Source: Bacillota bacterium (GTDB taxonomy: Bacteria > Bacillota > Clostridia > Acetivibrionales > DTU013). From it: a stretch of 64,000 nt of DNA. A program made the position numbers and the translations under genes. Below, piece after piece: positions 35,723 through 44,459 of the stretch. The stretch covers positions 1-64,000 of the forward strand of contig JAEZRE010000004.1 in the NCBI GenBank assembly GCA_023412915.1, in the 5' to 3' direction. Position 1 is the stretch's first letter; each line of letters starts with the position of its first letter. Below the pieces are notes generated by a model, which searched no databases, had not been told where the DNA came from, and worked only from the letters and a program-made list of their open reading frames with translations.

Positions 35723-37993
35723 TTGAAGGCCGCAGACAGAAGCAGTAAGGCAAGGCAGATAGGTAGCTTTTTAAGAAACAGGCTGTTTCAGAAGCTCGTC
35801 ATCACTATTGTGACAATATTGACGGCTTCTTTGCTGATAGTGAACGGAGCGGCACCTAAAAAGTACAGGCTTGAGCAGGGCGGGAAATCGGGTTATGATA
35901 TCACCGCTCCAAGGGATATTGAAAACGAATACCTGACAAAAAAGCTCGCCGGCGAAGCCGCGGCGAAAGTTCCGCCGGTCATGACGAGACTTGAAAGCGT
36001 ACCGATAGACGTCATAAACAGTGCGAATGATTTTATCAATGAAATAAAAAATGCGCGTCTTGGTGTAGATAGGAACATCCAGGAGCAGGGCGTAACCAAA
36101 AAAGACGAAAATTACGGGCGAATATTGGAACAGGAACGGAATATAGCCGCAATCAACCTTAAGATAAAGCTTGCGAGGTTTAACGTCCCGTTATCCGGCG
36201 AACAGGTGAAATATCTGGTTGCGAATGCTTCCGAAGACGAACTGGACAAGTTTACGCAGGTCACGATCGGGCTGCTCAGCACCGTGATGAAACAGGAAGT
36301 TGATCAGGCTAACCTCGCCTCGAAGATAGACTACCTTCAGAGTACATACCAAAGCAGCGACCTCGTACAGGAATTAAAAAATATCGGCAGTCTGCTGGCA
36401 AAGGCCTTGATGAAGCCCAACAGCGTAATAGATAATGAAATTACGGACAGCAGAAAGCTTGACGCCTACAACACAGCTATCGAAAACAAACAGATGATAC
36501 GGGAAGGCTCCAGGATCTTAAGCTTCGGGGACATTGTCACACAGGACAAGCTGGATATGCTCGAAAAACTCAATTTGCTTGAAACGGGCAAATTCGATTT
36601 TTTGTTCGCAGGAGGAATACTTGCAGTCGTTTTGATGCTTTCCTTCCTTCTTATTTTGTATATCCGTCATTTTAGCTACAAATTGATGCATGGCACAAAG
36701 GAAAACATCCTGCTCAGCGTCATCATACTGTTGACGCTGTTGTCGGCCTGGCTGCTCAATCCTGTCCAGCCGCTGCTGATACCTGTTTTTATAGCGCCCA
36801 TGTTGATTTCGATACTGATTGACTTAAGACTGGCAATTTTGGTCAATCTGCTCCTTTCCATGGCTATTTCCTTCATTACAAAGGGAGATCTGGCCCTTTT
36901 CTTCACAGCTGTGATAGGGGGGACTGTCGCCGCGTTCATTGTGTACGGAGCCAATCAAAGAAGCAAGCTATCGGCTTCCGGCCTTGCAATCGCACTTATA
37001 AACGCTCTGGTTGTGGCCAGCTTCGGCCTTATAAGCAAGGACAGTCCGACAGCGATAGCCAACAGCGCCATGATAGTCGGCGTAAACGGAGTACTGTCGA
37101 CGATTTTAACCATAGGAACGCTGCCGTTTTTCGAAAGCACCTTCAACGTAATAACCCCCCTGAAGCTGCTGGAGCTCGTAAACCCGAACCAGCCGCTGAT
37201 GAAGAAGCTTCTGATGGAAGCTCCGGGTACATATCATCACAGCCTTATGGTGGGAAATCTGGCCGAGGCTGCGACGGAAGCAATAAACGGTAATGCATTA
37301 CTTGCCAGGGTAGGCGCATATTATCATGATGTGGGGAAATTGAAGAGGCCGAACTTTTTCAAAGAGAACCAGCTCTCAGACAACCCGCACGACCGCATGA
37401 CGCCAAACCTCAGCACGCTCGTGATCACCTCGCACACCAACGACGGGGCTGAAATAGCAGAAAAATACAAGGTTCCGCTCGCGGTAAGGAATATAATCAG
37501 CCAGCATCATGGAACTACGCTTGCCGCCTATTTTTATTTCAAGGCGAAGAAAACCGACAAGACGGACAGCGTAAAGCCGGAGGATTACAGATACCCAGGT
37601 CCGCGTCCAACCACAAAGGAAGCCGCCGTTGTCATGCTCGCCGATTCTGTTGAAGCGGCGATACGTTCTATGATAGAAAAGACGGAAGGCAAGATGGAAG
37701 GCATGGTCAGAAACATAATCAAGGATAAGCTGGACGACGGTCAGTTGGACCTTTGCGACCTTACACTGAGGGATCTCGATATGATTGCAAAAGCATTCAT
37801 GAGAGTTTTCGGGGGATATTTCCACGAGAGAGAGGAATACCCCGAAATGAAAATAAAAAAATCGCAGGATGAAGGAAGAAATGAAGCTGCATCGCTCAAT
37901 ACGGCGGACGGAAAAGAAAATGCCCCGGAGGATGCGTTGAATACCAAAGAAGAAATGCGGGAGGAGGAAGACAGGGAGTATGAGAAAGCGTAA
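35723..37993 (+). CDS. pgpH: 7TM-HD phosphodiesterase (PgpH/YqfF type)
   Basis: 756 residues from a TTG (GGGGGG upstream). An N-terminal transmembrane segment (about 20-40) and an extracellular region (7TMR-HDED, about 45-285) lead to seven transmembrane helices (about 290-470). The HD domain (about 490-690) has HHSLMVGNLAEAATE, YYHDVGKLKRPNFF and ISQHHGTT. PgpH-type proteins cleave cyclic di-AMP. The acidic tail overlaps ybeY by 14 bp. Confidence 0.94.
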   Translation: MKAADRSSKARQIGSFLRNRLFQKLVITIVTILTASLLIVNGAAPKKYRLEQGGKSGYDITAPRDIENEYLTKKLAGEAAAKVPPVMTRLESVPIDVINSANDFINEIKNARLGVDRNIQEQGVTKKDENYGRILEQERNIAAINLKIKLARFNVPLSGEQVKYLVANASEDELDKFTQVTIGLLSTVMKQEVDQANLASKIDYLQSTYQSSDLVQELKNIGSLLAKALMKPNSVIDNEITDSRKLDAYNTAIENKQMIREGSRILSFGDIVTQDKLDMLEKLNLLETGKFDFLFAGGILAVVLMLSFLLILYIRHFSYKLMHGTKENILLSVIILLTLLSAWLLNPVQPLLIPVFIAPMLISILIDLRLAILVNLLLSMAISFITKGDLALFFTAVIGGTVAAFIVYGANQRSKLSASGLAIALINALVVASFGLISKDSPTAIANSAMIVGVNGVLSTILTIGTLPFFESTFNVITPLKLLELVNPNQPLMKKLLMEAPGTYHHSLMVGNLAEAATEAINGNALLARVGAYYHDVGKLKRPNFFKENQLSDNPHDRMTPNLSTLVITSHTNDGAEIAEKYKVPLAVRNIISQHHGTTLAAYFYFKAKKTDKTDSVKPEDYRYPGPRPTTKEAAVVMLADSVEAAIRSMIEKTEGKMEGMVRNIIKDKLDDGQLDLCDLTLRDLDMIAKAFMRVFGGYFHEREEYPEMKIKKSQDEGRNEAASLNTADGKENAPEDALNTKEEMREEEDREYEKA

Positions 37994-38501
37994 AATTAAA
38001 GGGCCCGACGCGACAAGGGTCTTCATAGAAAATGAACAGGAAGCTGTCGCCGTTAGTGACGATATGCTCGAACTGCTTGACAAAACAGTTAAGACCTGCC
38101 TTGAAAGCGAAAATATAAAGGTGGGCTGTGAAGCGAACATTCTGCTCACGGACGACGGATCCATAAAGAATATAAACAAGCAGTTCAGGGATATAGATAA
38201 AGCTACGGATGTACTTTCGTTTCCAATGGCCGATATGAAAGAAGGGAAGCTTCTTTCCGAGACAGGAGATTACGATCCTGACGAAGAGCTGCTGCTGCTT
38301 GGGGATATAGTGATTTCCATGGAGACGGCAGGTAGGCAGGCTGAACAATACGGACATTCATTCGAACGGGAATTGGCATTTCTGACGGCGCATGGCGTTT
38401 TTCATCTGCTTGGCTACGATCATATGGTAAAAGCCGAGGAAACCGTTATGCTCTCCAAACAGGAAGAGGTTCTTGGCAAGCTGGGGTTAAAGAGGGAATG
38501 A
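37980..38501 (+). CDS. ybeY: Endoribonuclease YbeY
   Basis: 173 residues. It carries the zinc motif HGVFHLLGYDH (H-x3-H-x5-H, about residues 136-146) and the preceding TDVLSFPM signature. YbeY matures the 3' end of 16S rRNA and takes part in ribosome quality control. The gene overlaps the 7TM-HD gene upstream and the kinase gene downstream by a few bases, indicating tight co-translation. Confidence 0.95.
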   Translation: MRKRKIKGPDATRVFIENEQEAVAVSDDMLELLDKTVKTCLESENIKVGCEANILLTDDGSIKNINKQFRDIDKATDVLSFPMADMKEGKLLSETGDYDPDEELLLLGDIVISMETAGRQAEQYGHSFERELAFLTAHGVFHLLGYDHMVKAEETVMLSKQEEVLGKLGLKRE

Positions 38502-39196
38502 AAAACAGGAATCTTCTGGACAGCTTCAATAATGCCATAAATGGCATCCTTTCCACGGTCAGGACCGAAAGGAACATGAAGATCCATCTGTCCATGGCTC
38601 TGCTGGTCCTTATACTGTCGATGTTTTACGATCTTACCAGGATAGAGTTTGTAATAGTCTGTATAACTATCGCCATAGTAATAATATGTGAACTATTCAA
38701 TACGGCGATCGAGGTCATCATAGACACGCTGATCGGCGTCTATCACCCGAAAGCAAGGGTGGTCAAGGACACTGCCGCCGGGGCCGTCTTCGTGTCTGCG
38801 CTGCTTTCGGTTCTGGTCGGGTATTTCATATTTTTCGACAGAGTAAGTACGAGCCTGGAGATAGGGATAATACGCGTGCACCAGACCCCCATGCATATAA
38901 CCGTGATTGCCCTGCTGCTAACCTTGGCGGCAGTGGTACTCCTGAAAACCTTTTTCGGGAAAGGTACCCCGTTCAGCGGCGGGATGCCGAGCGGCCATTC
39001 GGCCATAGCTTTTTCGGCGACCACTGCGGTAGCGCTTTATACGAACAATGCAAATATAACGATTTTATTCCTTATTGTTTCGTTACTTGTTGTACAAAGC
39101 CGATTAGAGGGGAAAATACATACTGTGATCGAACTGGCGGCAGGAGCGATTATAGGCTTTACTTTAACGCTGCTGCTGTTCCAGCTGTTAGCATGA
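38498..39196 (+). CDS. dgkA: Undecaprenol kinase (DgkA) fused to a PAP2 phosphatase
   Basis: 232 residues. The N-terminal half is a DgkA-type membrane kinase (GILSTVRTERNMKIHLSMA; CELFNTAIEVIIDTLI; KDTAAGAVFVSAL). The C-terminal half (about 130-232) is a PAP2 lipid-phosphatase domain with PSGHSAIAFS and SRLEGKIHTVIELAAGAIIG. A usual firmicute DgkA has about 125 residues, so this is a fusion of a kinase and an apparently opposing phosphatase. It may recycle undecaprenyl carrier for the cell wall. Confidence 0.88.
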   Translation: MKNRNLLDSFNNAINGILSTVRTERNMKIHLSMALLVLILSMFYDLTRIEFVIVCITIAIVIICELFNTAIEVIIDTLIGVYHPKARVVKDTAAGAVFVSALLSVLVGYFIFFDRVSTSLEIGIIRVHQTPMHITVIALLLTLAAVVLLKTFFGKGTPFSGGMPSGHSAIAFSATTAVALYTNNANITILFLIVSLLVVQSRLEGKIHTVIELAAGAIIGFTLTLLLFQLLA

Positions 39197-39257
39197 ACCG
39201 ATATAAAATGTTGTAAAGATATAATATTAAAGGATGTTTAGCGTAGGAGGGAATGTC

Positions 39258-40148
39258 ATGTCGTTCAAATCCGGTTTCGTCTCGATCGTGGGCCGACCAA
39301 ACGTAGGAAAATCAACTTTGACCAACTGTCTGGCCGGTGAAAAGATATCCATAATTTCGAACAAACCGCAAACCACCAGAAATACCATCAAGACAATCAT
39401 CAATACTGAAAGCAGCCAGATAATATTCATCGACACTCCGGGCATACACAAGCCTAAAACCAAGCTCGGAGAGTACATGGTTAACATCGCGGAGGATACG
39501 CTGAACGAAGTCGACATAGTGCTGTTTCTCGTCGAAGCGACGGATGCGGAACCGGGCTCGGGCGACCTGTTCATCATGGAGCAGCTGAAGGAGCTCAATA
39601 CGCCGGTATTTCTGATCATCAACAAAATTGATCTGATCAAAAAGGAGCAGCTCTTCGAGAGAATAAAGAAATACACCGACATAATGGAGTTTACCGCAGT
39701 AATACCTGTTTCCGCCTTGAATGACGAAGGCACCGGGATAGTACTGAAGGAGATTGAAAAGCTTTTGCCTGAGGGACCCAAGTATTTTCCCGATGACATC
39801 ATCACTGACCAGCCTGAGAAAATGCTGGCGGCCGAGCTCATCAGGGAAAAGATACTGGAGCTTACACAGGAGGAGGTTCCGCATGGAACGGGCGTCGAGG
39901 TGATCTCGTTCAAGGAGCGCGAGGGTAGGGATCTCATAGATATAGAAGCAAACATTTACTGTGAGAAGGAAACCCACAAAGGCATACTGATTGGCAAGGA
40001 AGGGAAAATGCTTAAAAAGATAGGTTCGCTTGCGCGCGTCGAGATCGAGAACCTGCTTGGAGTAAAGGTTTTCCTGCAACTCTGGGTCAAGGTGAAGCCC
40101 GACTGGCGAAACAGCGACAACATGCTGAAAACGCTTGGGTATAAGTAA
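39258..40148 (+). CDS. era: GTPase Era
   Basis: 296 residues from the ATG at 39258 (AGGAGGG); an ATG 24 bp upstream lies before the ribosome site. GTPase motifs: GRPNVGKST (G1), DTPG (G3), NKID (G4). The C-terminal KH domain contains GILIGKEGKMLKKIG. Era binds 16S rRNA near the 3' end and aids 30S assembly. It sits between the ybeY/dgkA genes and yqzL-recO, the conserved order. Confidence 0.96.
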   Translation: MSFKSGFVSIVGRPNVGKSTLTNCLAGEKISIISNKPQTTRNTIKTIINTESSQIIFIDTPGIHKPKTKLGEYMVNIAEDTLNEVDIVLFLVEATDAEPGSGDLFIMEQLKELNTPVFLIINKIDLIKKEQLFERIKKYTDIMEFTAVIPVSALNDEGTGIVLKEIEKLLPEGPKYFPDDIITDQPEKMLAAELIREKILELTQEEVPHGTGVEVISFKEREGRDLIDIEANIYCEKETHKGILIGKEGKMLKKIGSLARVEIENLLGVKVFLQLWVKVKPDWRNSDNMLKTLGYK

Positions 40149-40167
40149 TAGATAACACTGTGAAAAC

Positions 40168-40354
40168 GTTCTGCCGCGCCGCTGCCTGAAATTGAATGAG
40201 TTTTGTGAGTTAGAGCATATTGATGAAGCTTTGCAAAAGGCAAATTCACTGTTTGAGCGGTGCGTTAGCACCGCGAGTTTGAATTTGCCGCAAAGCGAAT
40301 CTTATATGCTCTTCGAACAAAACTCCGCAATTGAAGGCAACGGCGCAGCAGAAC
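40168..40354. repeat. 187-bp imperfect palindrome (MITE-like) after era
   Basis: The outer arms GTTCTGCCGCGCCGCTGCCT (40168-40187) and AGGCAACGGCGCAGCAGAAC (40335-40354) are inverted copies. Further inward, GAGTTTTGTGAGTTAGAGCAT pairs with ATGCTCTTCGAACAAAACTC, AAGCTTTGC with GCAAAGCG, and GGCAAATTC with GAATTTGCC around GCGGTGCGTTAGCACCGC. The whole element could fold into one long hairpin. No open frame. Confidence 0.85.
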
Positions 40355-40525
40355 AGTTGGACTAACCATTACAAGTAATTAAAAAAGAAATGGTTCAAAT
40401 CCCATAGACATTTGACACAAATTCTAGCAAGTATACATTTGACTTTTTAGAGAAAGCTAAATGTAAAGCTTAAGAAATTTGTACAGACGATAAAGCTTTA
40501 AAAGAAAAGGGGGATTTGTAGTCAA

Positions 40526-40675
40526 ATGTTGAAGGAATTCGCGTGGAATACTTTTATCAATACCGGAAATCTTGAATCCTATATATTTTATAGAGAAATA
40601 GAGGAGAAGGACAGGGCTGCTGAACAAAGCAGGCTGGCGGAAGCTGAAGCCGCACCGAGCGTTAGCAATGCCTGA
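40526..40675 (+). CDS. yqzL: YqzL-like small protein
   Basis: 49 residues, MLKEFAWNTFINTGNLESY..., matching the short YqzL family (start MLKEFAW.TF..TG....Y). GGGGGAT lies upstream with slightly long spacing. Located between era and recO, where yqzL normally sits. The last 15 residues are Ala/Glu-rich and variable. Function unknown. Confidence 0.88.
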   Translation: MLKEFAWNTFINTGNLESYIFYREIEEKDRAAEQSRLAEAEAAPSVSNA

Positions 40676-40703
40676 GTGATTTTAAAGCCCGGTCGACATT
40701 TCT

Positions 40704-41450
40704 ATGGCGTTTCTGAAAACCAGGGGGATAGTTGTAAAAGAGGTCAATACAGGAGAAGCGGATAAGATAATTACGATTTTTTCTAGGAACCGGGGCCGTA
40801 TTTCAGCTCTTGCAAAGGGCGGGAAGCGGCCTAAGTCCAAATTGTCCGCCGGATCCCAATTTATGTCCTACGGGGAATACGTTCTGTATTCGGGCAAGGA
40901 GCTTTATTCTGTGAACAGCTGCGAGGTGATCGAGCCGTTCTACGAGATCCGGAATGATATGGAAAAGCTCACTTACGCCGCTCATTTCATGGATATAATA
41001 CTGGAGATAATACAGGAGAACCAGCCATCCCCAAGGCTTTTGCAGCTGTTGCTCAACTCTCTTTATCTGCTCGCCAAGACCGATAAGCCTCCGGAGCTCG
41101 TCTCCAGAGTATTCGAACTTAGGGCGCTGTCGCTGGCCGGGTTCACGCCGCATGTCAACAGTTGCATGAATTGCGGTCAGGAACCTGAAAAATTCTACTC
41201 GTTCAGCTTCGAAAAATGCGGTTTCCTGTGCGACAGGGAAAGCTGCGCAGCTTCGGACCGTTTTTCAATCCAACTTTCGCCCGGGGCGTCCAGGACGATA
41301 CAACACATCGTTTATTCCAAAATGGATGAATTATTCAGCTTCGGCCTGTCACCCGAAGTTCTTGCGGAGCTGGGGCGGATAACGAGAAGGTATTTGCGTG
41401 AACGCCTTGAGCGCGATTTCACGAAGCTCGATTTTTTAAAGAGCATCTAG
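40704..41450 (+). CDS. recO: DNA repair protein RecO
   Basis: 248 residues. OB-fold N-terminus (KTRGIVVKEVNTGEADKIITIFSRNRGRISALAKGGKRPKS), then a helical domain with a zinc-finger-like cluster CMNCGQ...FLCDRESC (about residues 153-178). RecO loads RecA on SSB-coated DNA with RecR. It closes the era-yqzL-recO run and converges on azlD 17 bp later with no clear terminator between. Confidence 0.95.
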   Translation: MAFLKTRGIVVKEVNTGEADKIITIFSRNRGRISALAKGGKRPKSKLSAGSQFMSYGEYVLYSGKELYSVNSCEVIEPFYEIRNDMEKLTYAAHFMDIILEIIQENQPSPRLLQLLLNSLYLLAKTDKPPELVSRVFELRALSLAGFTPHVNSCMNCGQEPEKFYSFSFEKCGFLCDRESCAASDRFSIQLSPGASRTIQHIVYSKMDELFSFGLSPEVLAELGRITRRYLRERLERDFTKLDFLKSI

Positions 41451-41466
41451 CGGGCGGTAAGAGAAT

Positions 41467-41772
41467 CTATATAATTCGCATGAGCAATTCCACGACGTAT
41501 ACGGTAATACAGGCGGCGAGCGCCACCGTCAGCAGGCTTTTTTCCTTGAAGGAGAGGAGCAGGGCGACAGCCGTACCCGCCGCGGCGGAATATATCGAAG
41601 CAGTCGATGTTAAAACCGCGGGGAAGGTCATAGCAGCGAGTACTGCAAAAGGGATATAAAACATGAAAGACTTTACGAAACGGTTCTCAATTTTGCGCTT
41701 GAATATCACCAGCGGCAGCATCCTGACAAGATAGGTCACTCCAGCCATAACAAGTATATACCACAGGATCAT
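41467..41772 (-). CDS. azlD: AzlD family branched-chain amino acid export subunit
   Basis: 101 residues, about four hydrophobic segments, with the family-typical start VMAGVTYLVRMLPLVIFKRKIENRFVKSFMFYIPFAVLAAMTFP. It overlaps azlC by 4 bp. AzlD pairs with AzlC as a small membrane partner in branched-chain amino acid or azaleucine efflux. Confidence 0.92.
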   Translation of the reverse strand: MILWYILVMAGVTYLVRMLPLVIFKRKIENRFVKSFMFYIPFAVLAAMTFPAVLTSTASIYSAAAGTAVALLLSFKEKSLLTVALAACITVYVVELLMRII

Positions 41773-42692
41773 TCGCTCACATCCTTTAATTCATCGATTT
41801 TCACTGATTCTCCAGCAACTCCGTCAGTCTCATCAGCTTCACCGGCATCGGCAGCTCCGGCATTCTCACCAATATCTGCAGCGTCATAAACATCGTAAAC
41901 CTCGGCAGCATCGGTGATATTGGCAGCTTCGCTGTTCGCAGCGGTTTCTGCGTCCCTGACCGGGAAAAGCAAGGCTCCTGCCGCAGAGGCGGCTACAGCG
42001 CAGATTATGATGACAAAACCTCCCGATAAACGGTTGAGTAAGGGAGTGTATCGAAACAGGCAGCTTATGGCGACTGAAAGCAGGATGACCTCCAGTACCG
42101 GCTTCGAATGCTTTGCAGGAGGGATGATGATTGCAATAAACATGCCATAAATAGCGATATTGAGTGCGGAGCAGACGGATGCGGGCAGTAGGGTGCTCGC
42201 TGCGGCTCCTAATAAGGTTCCGAGCGCCCAGCCTGCATAGGGGATGGTTATCAGGCCATACATGTAGCGCGTGCCTATCTCCGAGGGCTTACCGGTTGCA
42301 ACGGCAAAGATTTCGTCTGTCACACCGAAAGAAATAATTAGCCTTTGAAGGAATCCGAACGATTTGTCGGCTTTTTGGGATACCGAAAGCGACATCAAAG
42401 AATACCGGAGATTTATAACGAGCTGTGTCAGCGCCATTTCCAGATAGGGAGCGGAAGACGCGATCAGGCCTATACCGGCGAATTGTCCGGCGGACGTCAG
42501 GTTGGTCATCGATATGAGTACCGCTACCCAAACCGGGAGGCCTGAATTGACAGCCATAATACCGAACGTGAACGACACGGAGAGGTATCCCAGACCGATA
42601 GGTATGCCATCCTTCAGCCCTTTGGAATAGCTGTTCAATGATACTGCCTCATTTATGGCTGATTCATTGATGGTTTGCCGGGATCTGCCCAT
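41769..42692 (-). CDS. azlC: AzlC family exporter with a long acidic tail
   Basis: 307 residues. The membrane part (about 1-235) carries AzlC signatures (FKDGIPIGLGYL-type start GLKDGIPIGLGYLSVSFTFGIMA; SFGVTDEIFAVATG). After the last helix there is an extra tail of about 65 residues rich in Ala, Asp and Glu (DAAEVYDVYDAADIGENAGAA), which is unusual. Promoter TTGACA/TATTAT lies upstream on this strand. Confidence 0.9.
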   Translation of the reverse strand: MGRSRQTINESAINEAVSLNSYSKGLKDGIPIGLGYLSVSFTFGIMAVNSGLPVWVAVLISMTNLTSAGQFAGIGLIASSAPYLEMALTQLVINLRYSLMSLSVSQKADKSFGFLQRLIISFGVTDEIFAVATGKPSEIGTRYMYGLITIPYAGWALGTLLGAAASTLLPASVCSALNIAIYGMFIAIIIPPAKHSKPVLEVILLSVAISCLFRYTPLLNRLSGGFVIIICAVAASAAGALLFPVRDAETAANSEAANITDAAEVYDVYDAADIGENAGAADAGEADETDGVAGESVKIDELKDVSE

Positions 42693-42729
42693 TTACCGGT
42701 TCTCCTTGTTATCTCGACTTTTGTACTTC

Positions 42730-42758
42730 ATAATAGCATCATGGGTATGTACTGTCAA
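42730..42758 (-). promoter_or_regulatory. sigma-A promoter of azlCD
   Basis: On the minus strand, TTGACA (42753-42758) and TATTAT (42730-42735) are separated by 17 bp. The azlC start is 38 bp downstream. Confidence 0.8.
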
Positions 42759-42820
42759 ATACTGTCCCGAATGAAATAGCCTCTGAACGGGGGTATGAAG
42801 GTTTCAAGCGACTCTAAAAC

Positions 42821-42850
42821 CGCCGGTACTTCGATACCGGCGATTTTTAC
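42821..42850. terminator. Hairpin between tRNA-Leu(GAG) and azlC
   Basis: CGCCGGTA-CTTCGA-TACCGGCG is a perfect 8-bp stem followed by ATTTTTA on the plus strand and GGTTTTAG on the minus strand. Confidence 0.7.
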
Positions 42851-42869
42851 TATAATTCCGGACAACAAA

Positions 42870-42897
42870 AAAGAGAGGTTATAAACCTCTCTTTTTT
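42870..42897 (-). terminator. Terminator of tRNA-Leu(GAG)
   Basis: AAAGAGAGGTT pairs with AACCTCTCTTT immediately 3' of the tRNA on the minus strand, followed by T residues there. Confidence 0.85.
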
Positions 42898-42980
42898 TGG
42901 TGCGGTCGATGGGACTTGAACCCATACGGTCTCCCATACGCCCCTCAAACGTACGCGTCTGCCAGTTCCGCCACGACCGC
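42898..42980 (-). tRNA. tRNA-Leu, anticodon GAG
   Basis: On the minus strand the acceptor stem GCGGTCG pairs with CGACCGC, then A and encoded CCA. The anticodon stem TACGT/GCGTA encloses loop TTGAGGG, so the anticodon is GAG, reading CUC/CUU. Long variable arm and T-loop GGTTCAAGTCC are present. Confidence 0.95.
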
Positions 42981-43015
42981 ATTTTCAGGCCTTTGCTCGC
43001 GCATCGGCAAAATCA

Positions 43016-43044
43016 ATTATACTAACTGTTTGGAAGAGTGTCAA
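43016..43044 (-). promoter_or_regulatory. sigma-A promoter of tRNA-Leu(GAG)
   Basis: Minus strand TTGACA (43039-43044) and TATAAT (43016-43021), 17-bp spacer, both perfect consensus, as for the other tRNA-Leu at the start of the window. Confidence 0.9.
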
Positions 43045-43193
43045 TACTTTTAGGGAAAAAATATAATTAGCAATTAAATGTAGATCATATGTATTGAATT
43101 ATACTCAGGCTGTTGGTAGAATTGATAATAAGCATTGAAATTTGCCTTAGCCGGATCCGGTTGAAGGCGTAACAAGAAATGAGGGCATTTTAA

Positions 43194-44324
43194 ATGGCAG
43201 GTTTTTTCGGATTATTCGATTATAATAAACCAGGGCCGGGCGTACCTGACAACGCGCCGCCGAAAGCTCCCTTTGTAGTGTTTTTTGAAATATTCCAGAG
43301 AAAGTTTTGGAATTTCATTAAAATCAACTTCATGTTTCTGGTCTTTGACATTCCGGCAATCTTACTGGGTTATATGGTGCTTTTGTTCCTGTTCCCCAAT
43401 ATATTCCCGAATGCGTTCGAGAGCGCAGATATGATCACCAGTGAGATGCTGATGAAGTTCATACTGCTGGTACCGCTCCTTTGCATACCGATGATAACCT
43501 TCGGGCCAGCGCAGGCCGGCTTCACCTATCTGCTGCGTAACTATGCCCGCGAGGAGCATGCCTTCATATGGAGCGATTTCAAGGACACCGCATTTAAGAA
43601 CTTCAAGCAAAGTATGATCATTGGTACGATAAACTTTTTTGCGACATTCCTTATGCTGTTTTCGATAAGGGCTTACTCTCTTCTCAACAACGGCAATCTT
43701 CTCGTCATGGCCGGCATGGTGCTGATGATTTTACTGTTTACGATATTCGCCATGATGAACATGTACATTTACCCGATATTGGTAACTTTCGACCTTCCGG
43801 TAAAACAGATATACAAAAATGCTTTGATATTCGCTGTGATCAAGTTCTTACCGAACCTTGGGATACTTTTGCTGAACGCGTTCATAATAGCGCTGACCTT
43901 CGGAATGATAATACCCTTCAACCAGTTTATAGGCATACTTGTACTTCTGCTGATCACCGCCAGCCTTGTAGGTTTTATTACGAATTTCTATGCGTATCCA
44001 AAACTCAAAAAGTATATGATATCCCGCATTGAGGACGATGAGGAAGACGAGGACGACGACGAGGACGACGATGAGGATGATGGGGATGAAGAAGACGAAG
44101 CTAATGAAATAGAAAATAAAGTCGAAGAGAACAGCAAAAACAAAGAAACAGGCAGCGGAGCAGGCGAGATCGTAATTCCGGACGCGTACGGCAAAATCGG
44201 GGAGCCTGGAACAAAGCCCTCAGACAATTTATCAAACGATTCTTCCGACAATGAACCTGAAGAGTATGTTGAACCCAGCAAGGATGAGCATACGGGCGAC
44301 GATGGCATAAGACGCTATTTTTAA
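43194..44324 (+). CDS. DUF624 (YesL-like) membrane protein with an acidic tail
   Basis: 376 residues. The first 275 follow the YesL/DUF624 pattern: start MAGFFGLFDYNKPGPG, a FFEIFQRKFWNFIKINFMF segment, and about six transmembrane helices. After residue 278 comes a very acidic Asp/Glu run (EDDEEDEDDDEDDDEDDG), then a polar, low-complexity tail of about 75 residues. YesL proteins often accompany carbohydrate uptake genes, but none adjoin it here. Ends in a strong terminator. Confidence 0.88.
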   Translation: MAGFFGLFDYNKPGPGVPDNAPPKAPFVVFFEIFQRKFWNFIKINFMFLVFDIPAILLGYMVLLFLFPNIFPNAFESADMITSEMLMKFILLVPLLCIPMITFGPAQAGFTYLLRNYAREEHAFIWSDFKDTAFKNFKQSMIIGTINFFATFLMLFSIRAYSLLNNGNLLVMAGMVLMILLFTIFAMMNMYIYPILVTFDLPVKQIYKNALIFAVIKFLPNLGILLLNAFIIALTFGMIIPFNQFIGILVLLLITASLVGFITNFYAYPKLKKYMISRIEDDEEDEDDDEDDDEDDGDEEDEANEIENKVEENSKNKETGSGAGEIVIPDAYGKIGEPGTKPSDNLSNDSSDNEPEEYVEPSKDEHTGDDGIRRYF

Positions 44325-44370
44325 GTCTGTTGGACACGCCATATAATCGGACCGCACAATACCAGTATTT

Positions 44371-44402
44371 AAGAACTGTATGTAACGTACAGTTCTTTTT
44401 TA
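44371..44402 (+). terminator. Terminator after the DUF624 gene
   Basis: AAGAACTGTA (44371-44380) pairs with TACAGTTCTT (44388-44397), followed by more T residues. Confidence 0.85.
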
Positions 44403-44459
44403 TTGATGAGGCTGTAACAATACCTGTGGGTTAACATAAAATGTACTGAGGTGGTTGCA

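Noticed and set aside
42755..42982. Minus-strand open frame MRSWRNWQTRTFEGRMGDRM...
   Set aside because: It is a reading of the tRNA-Leu(GAG) gene and its terminator, not a protein.
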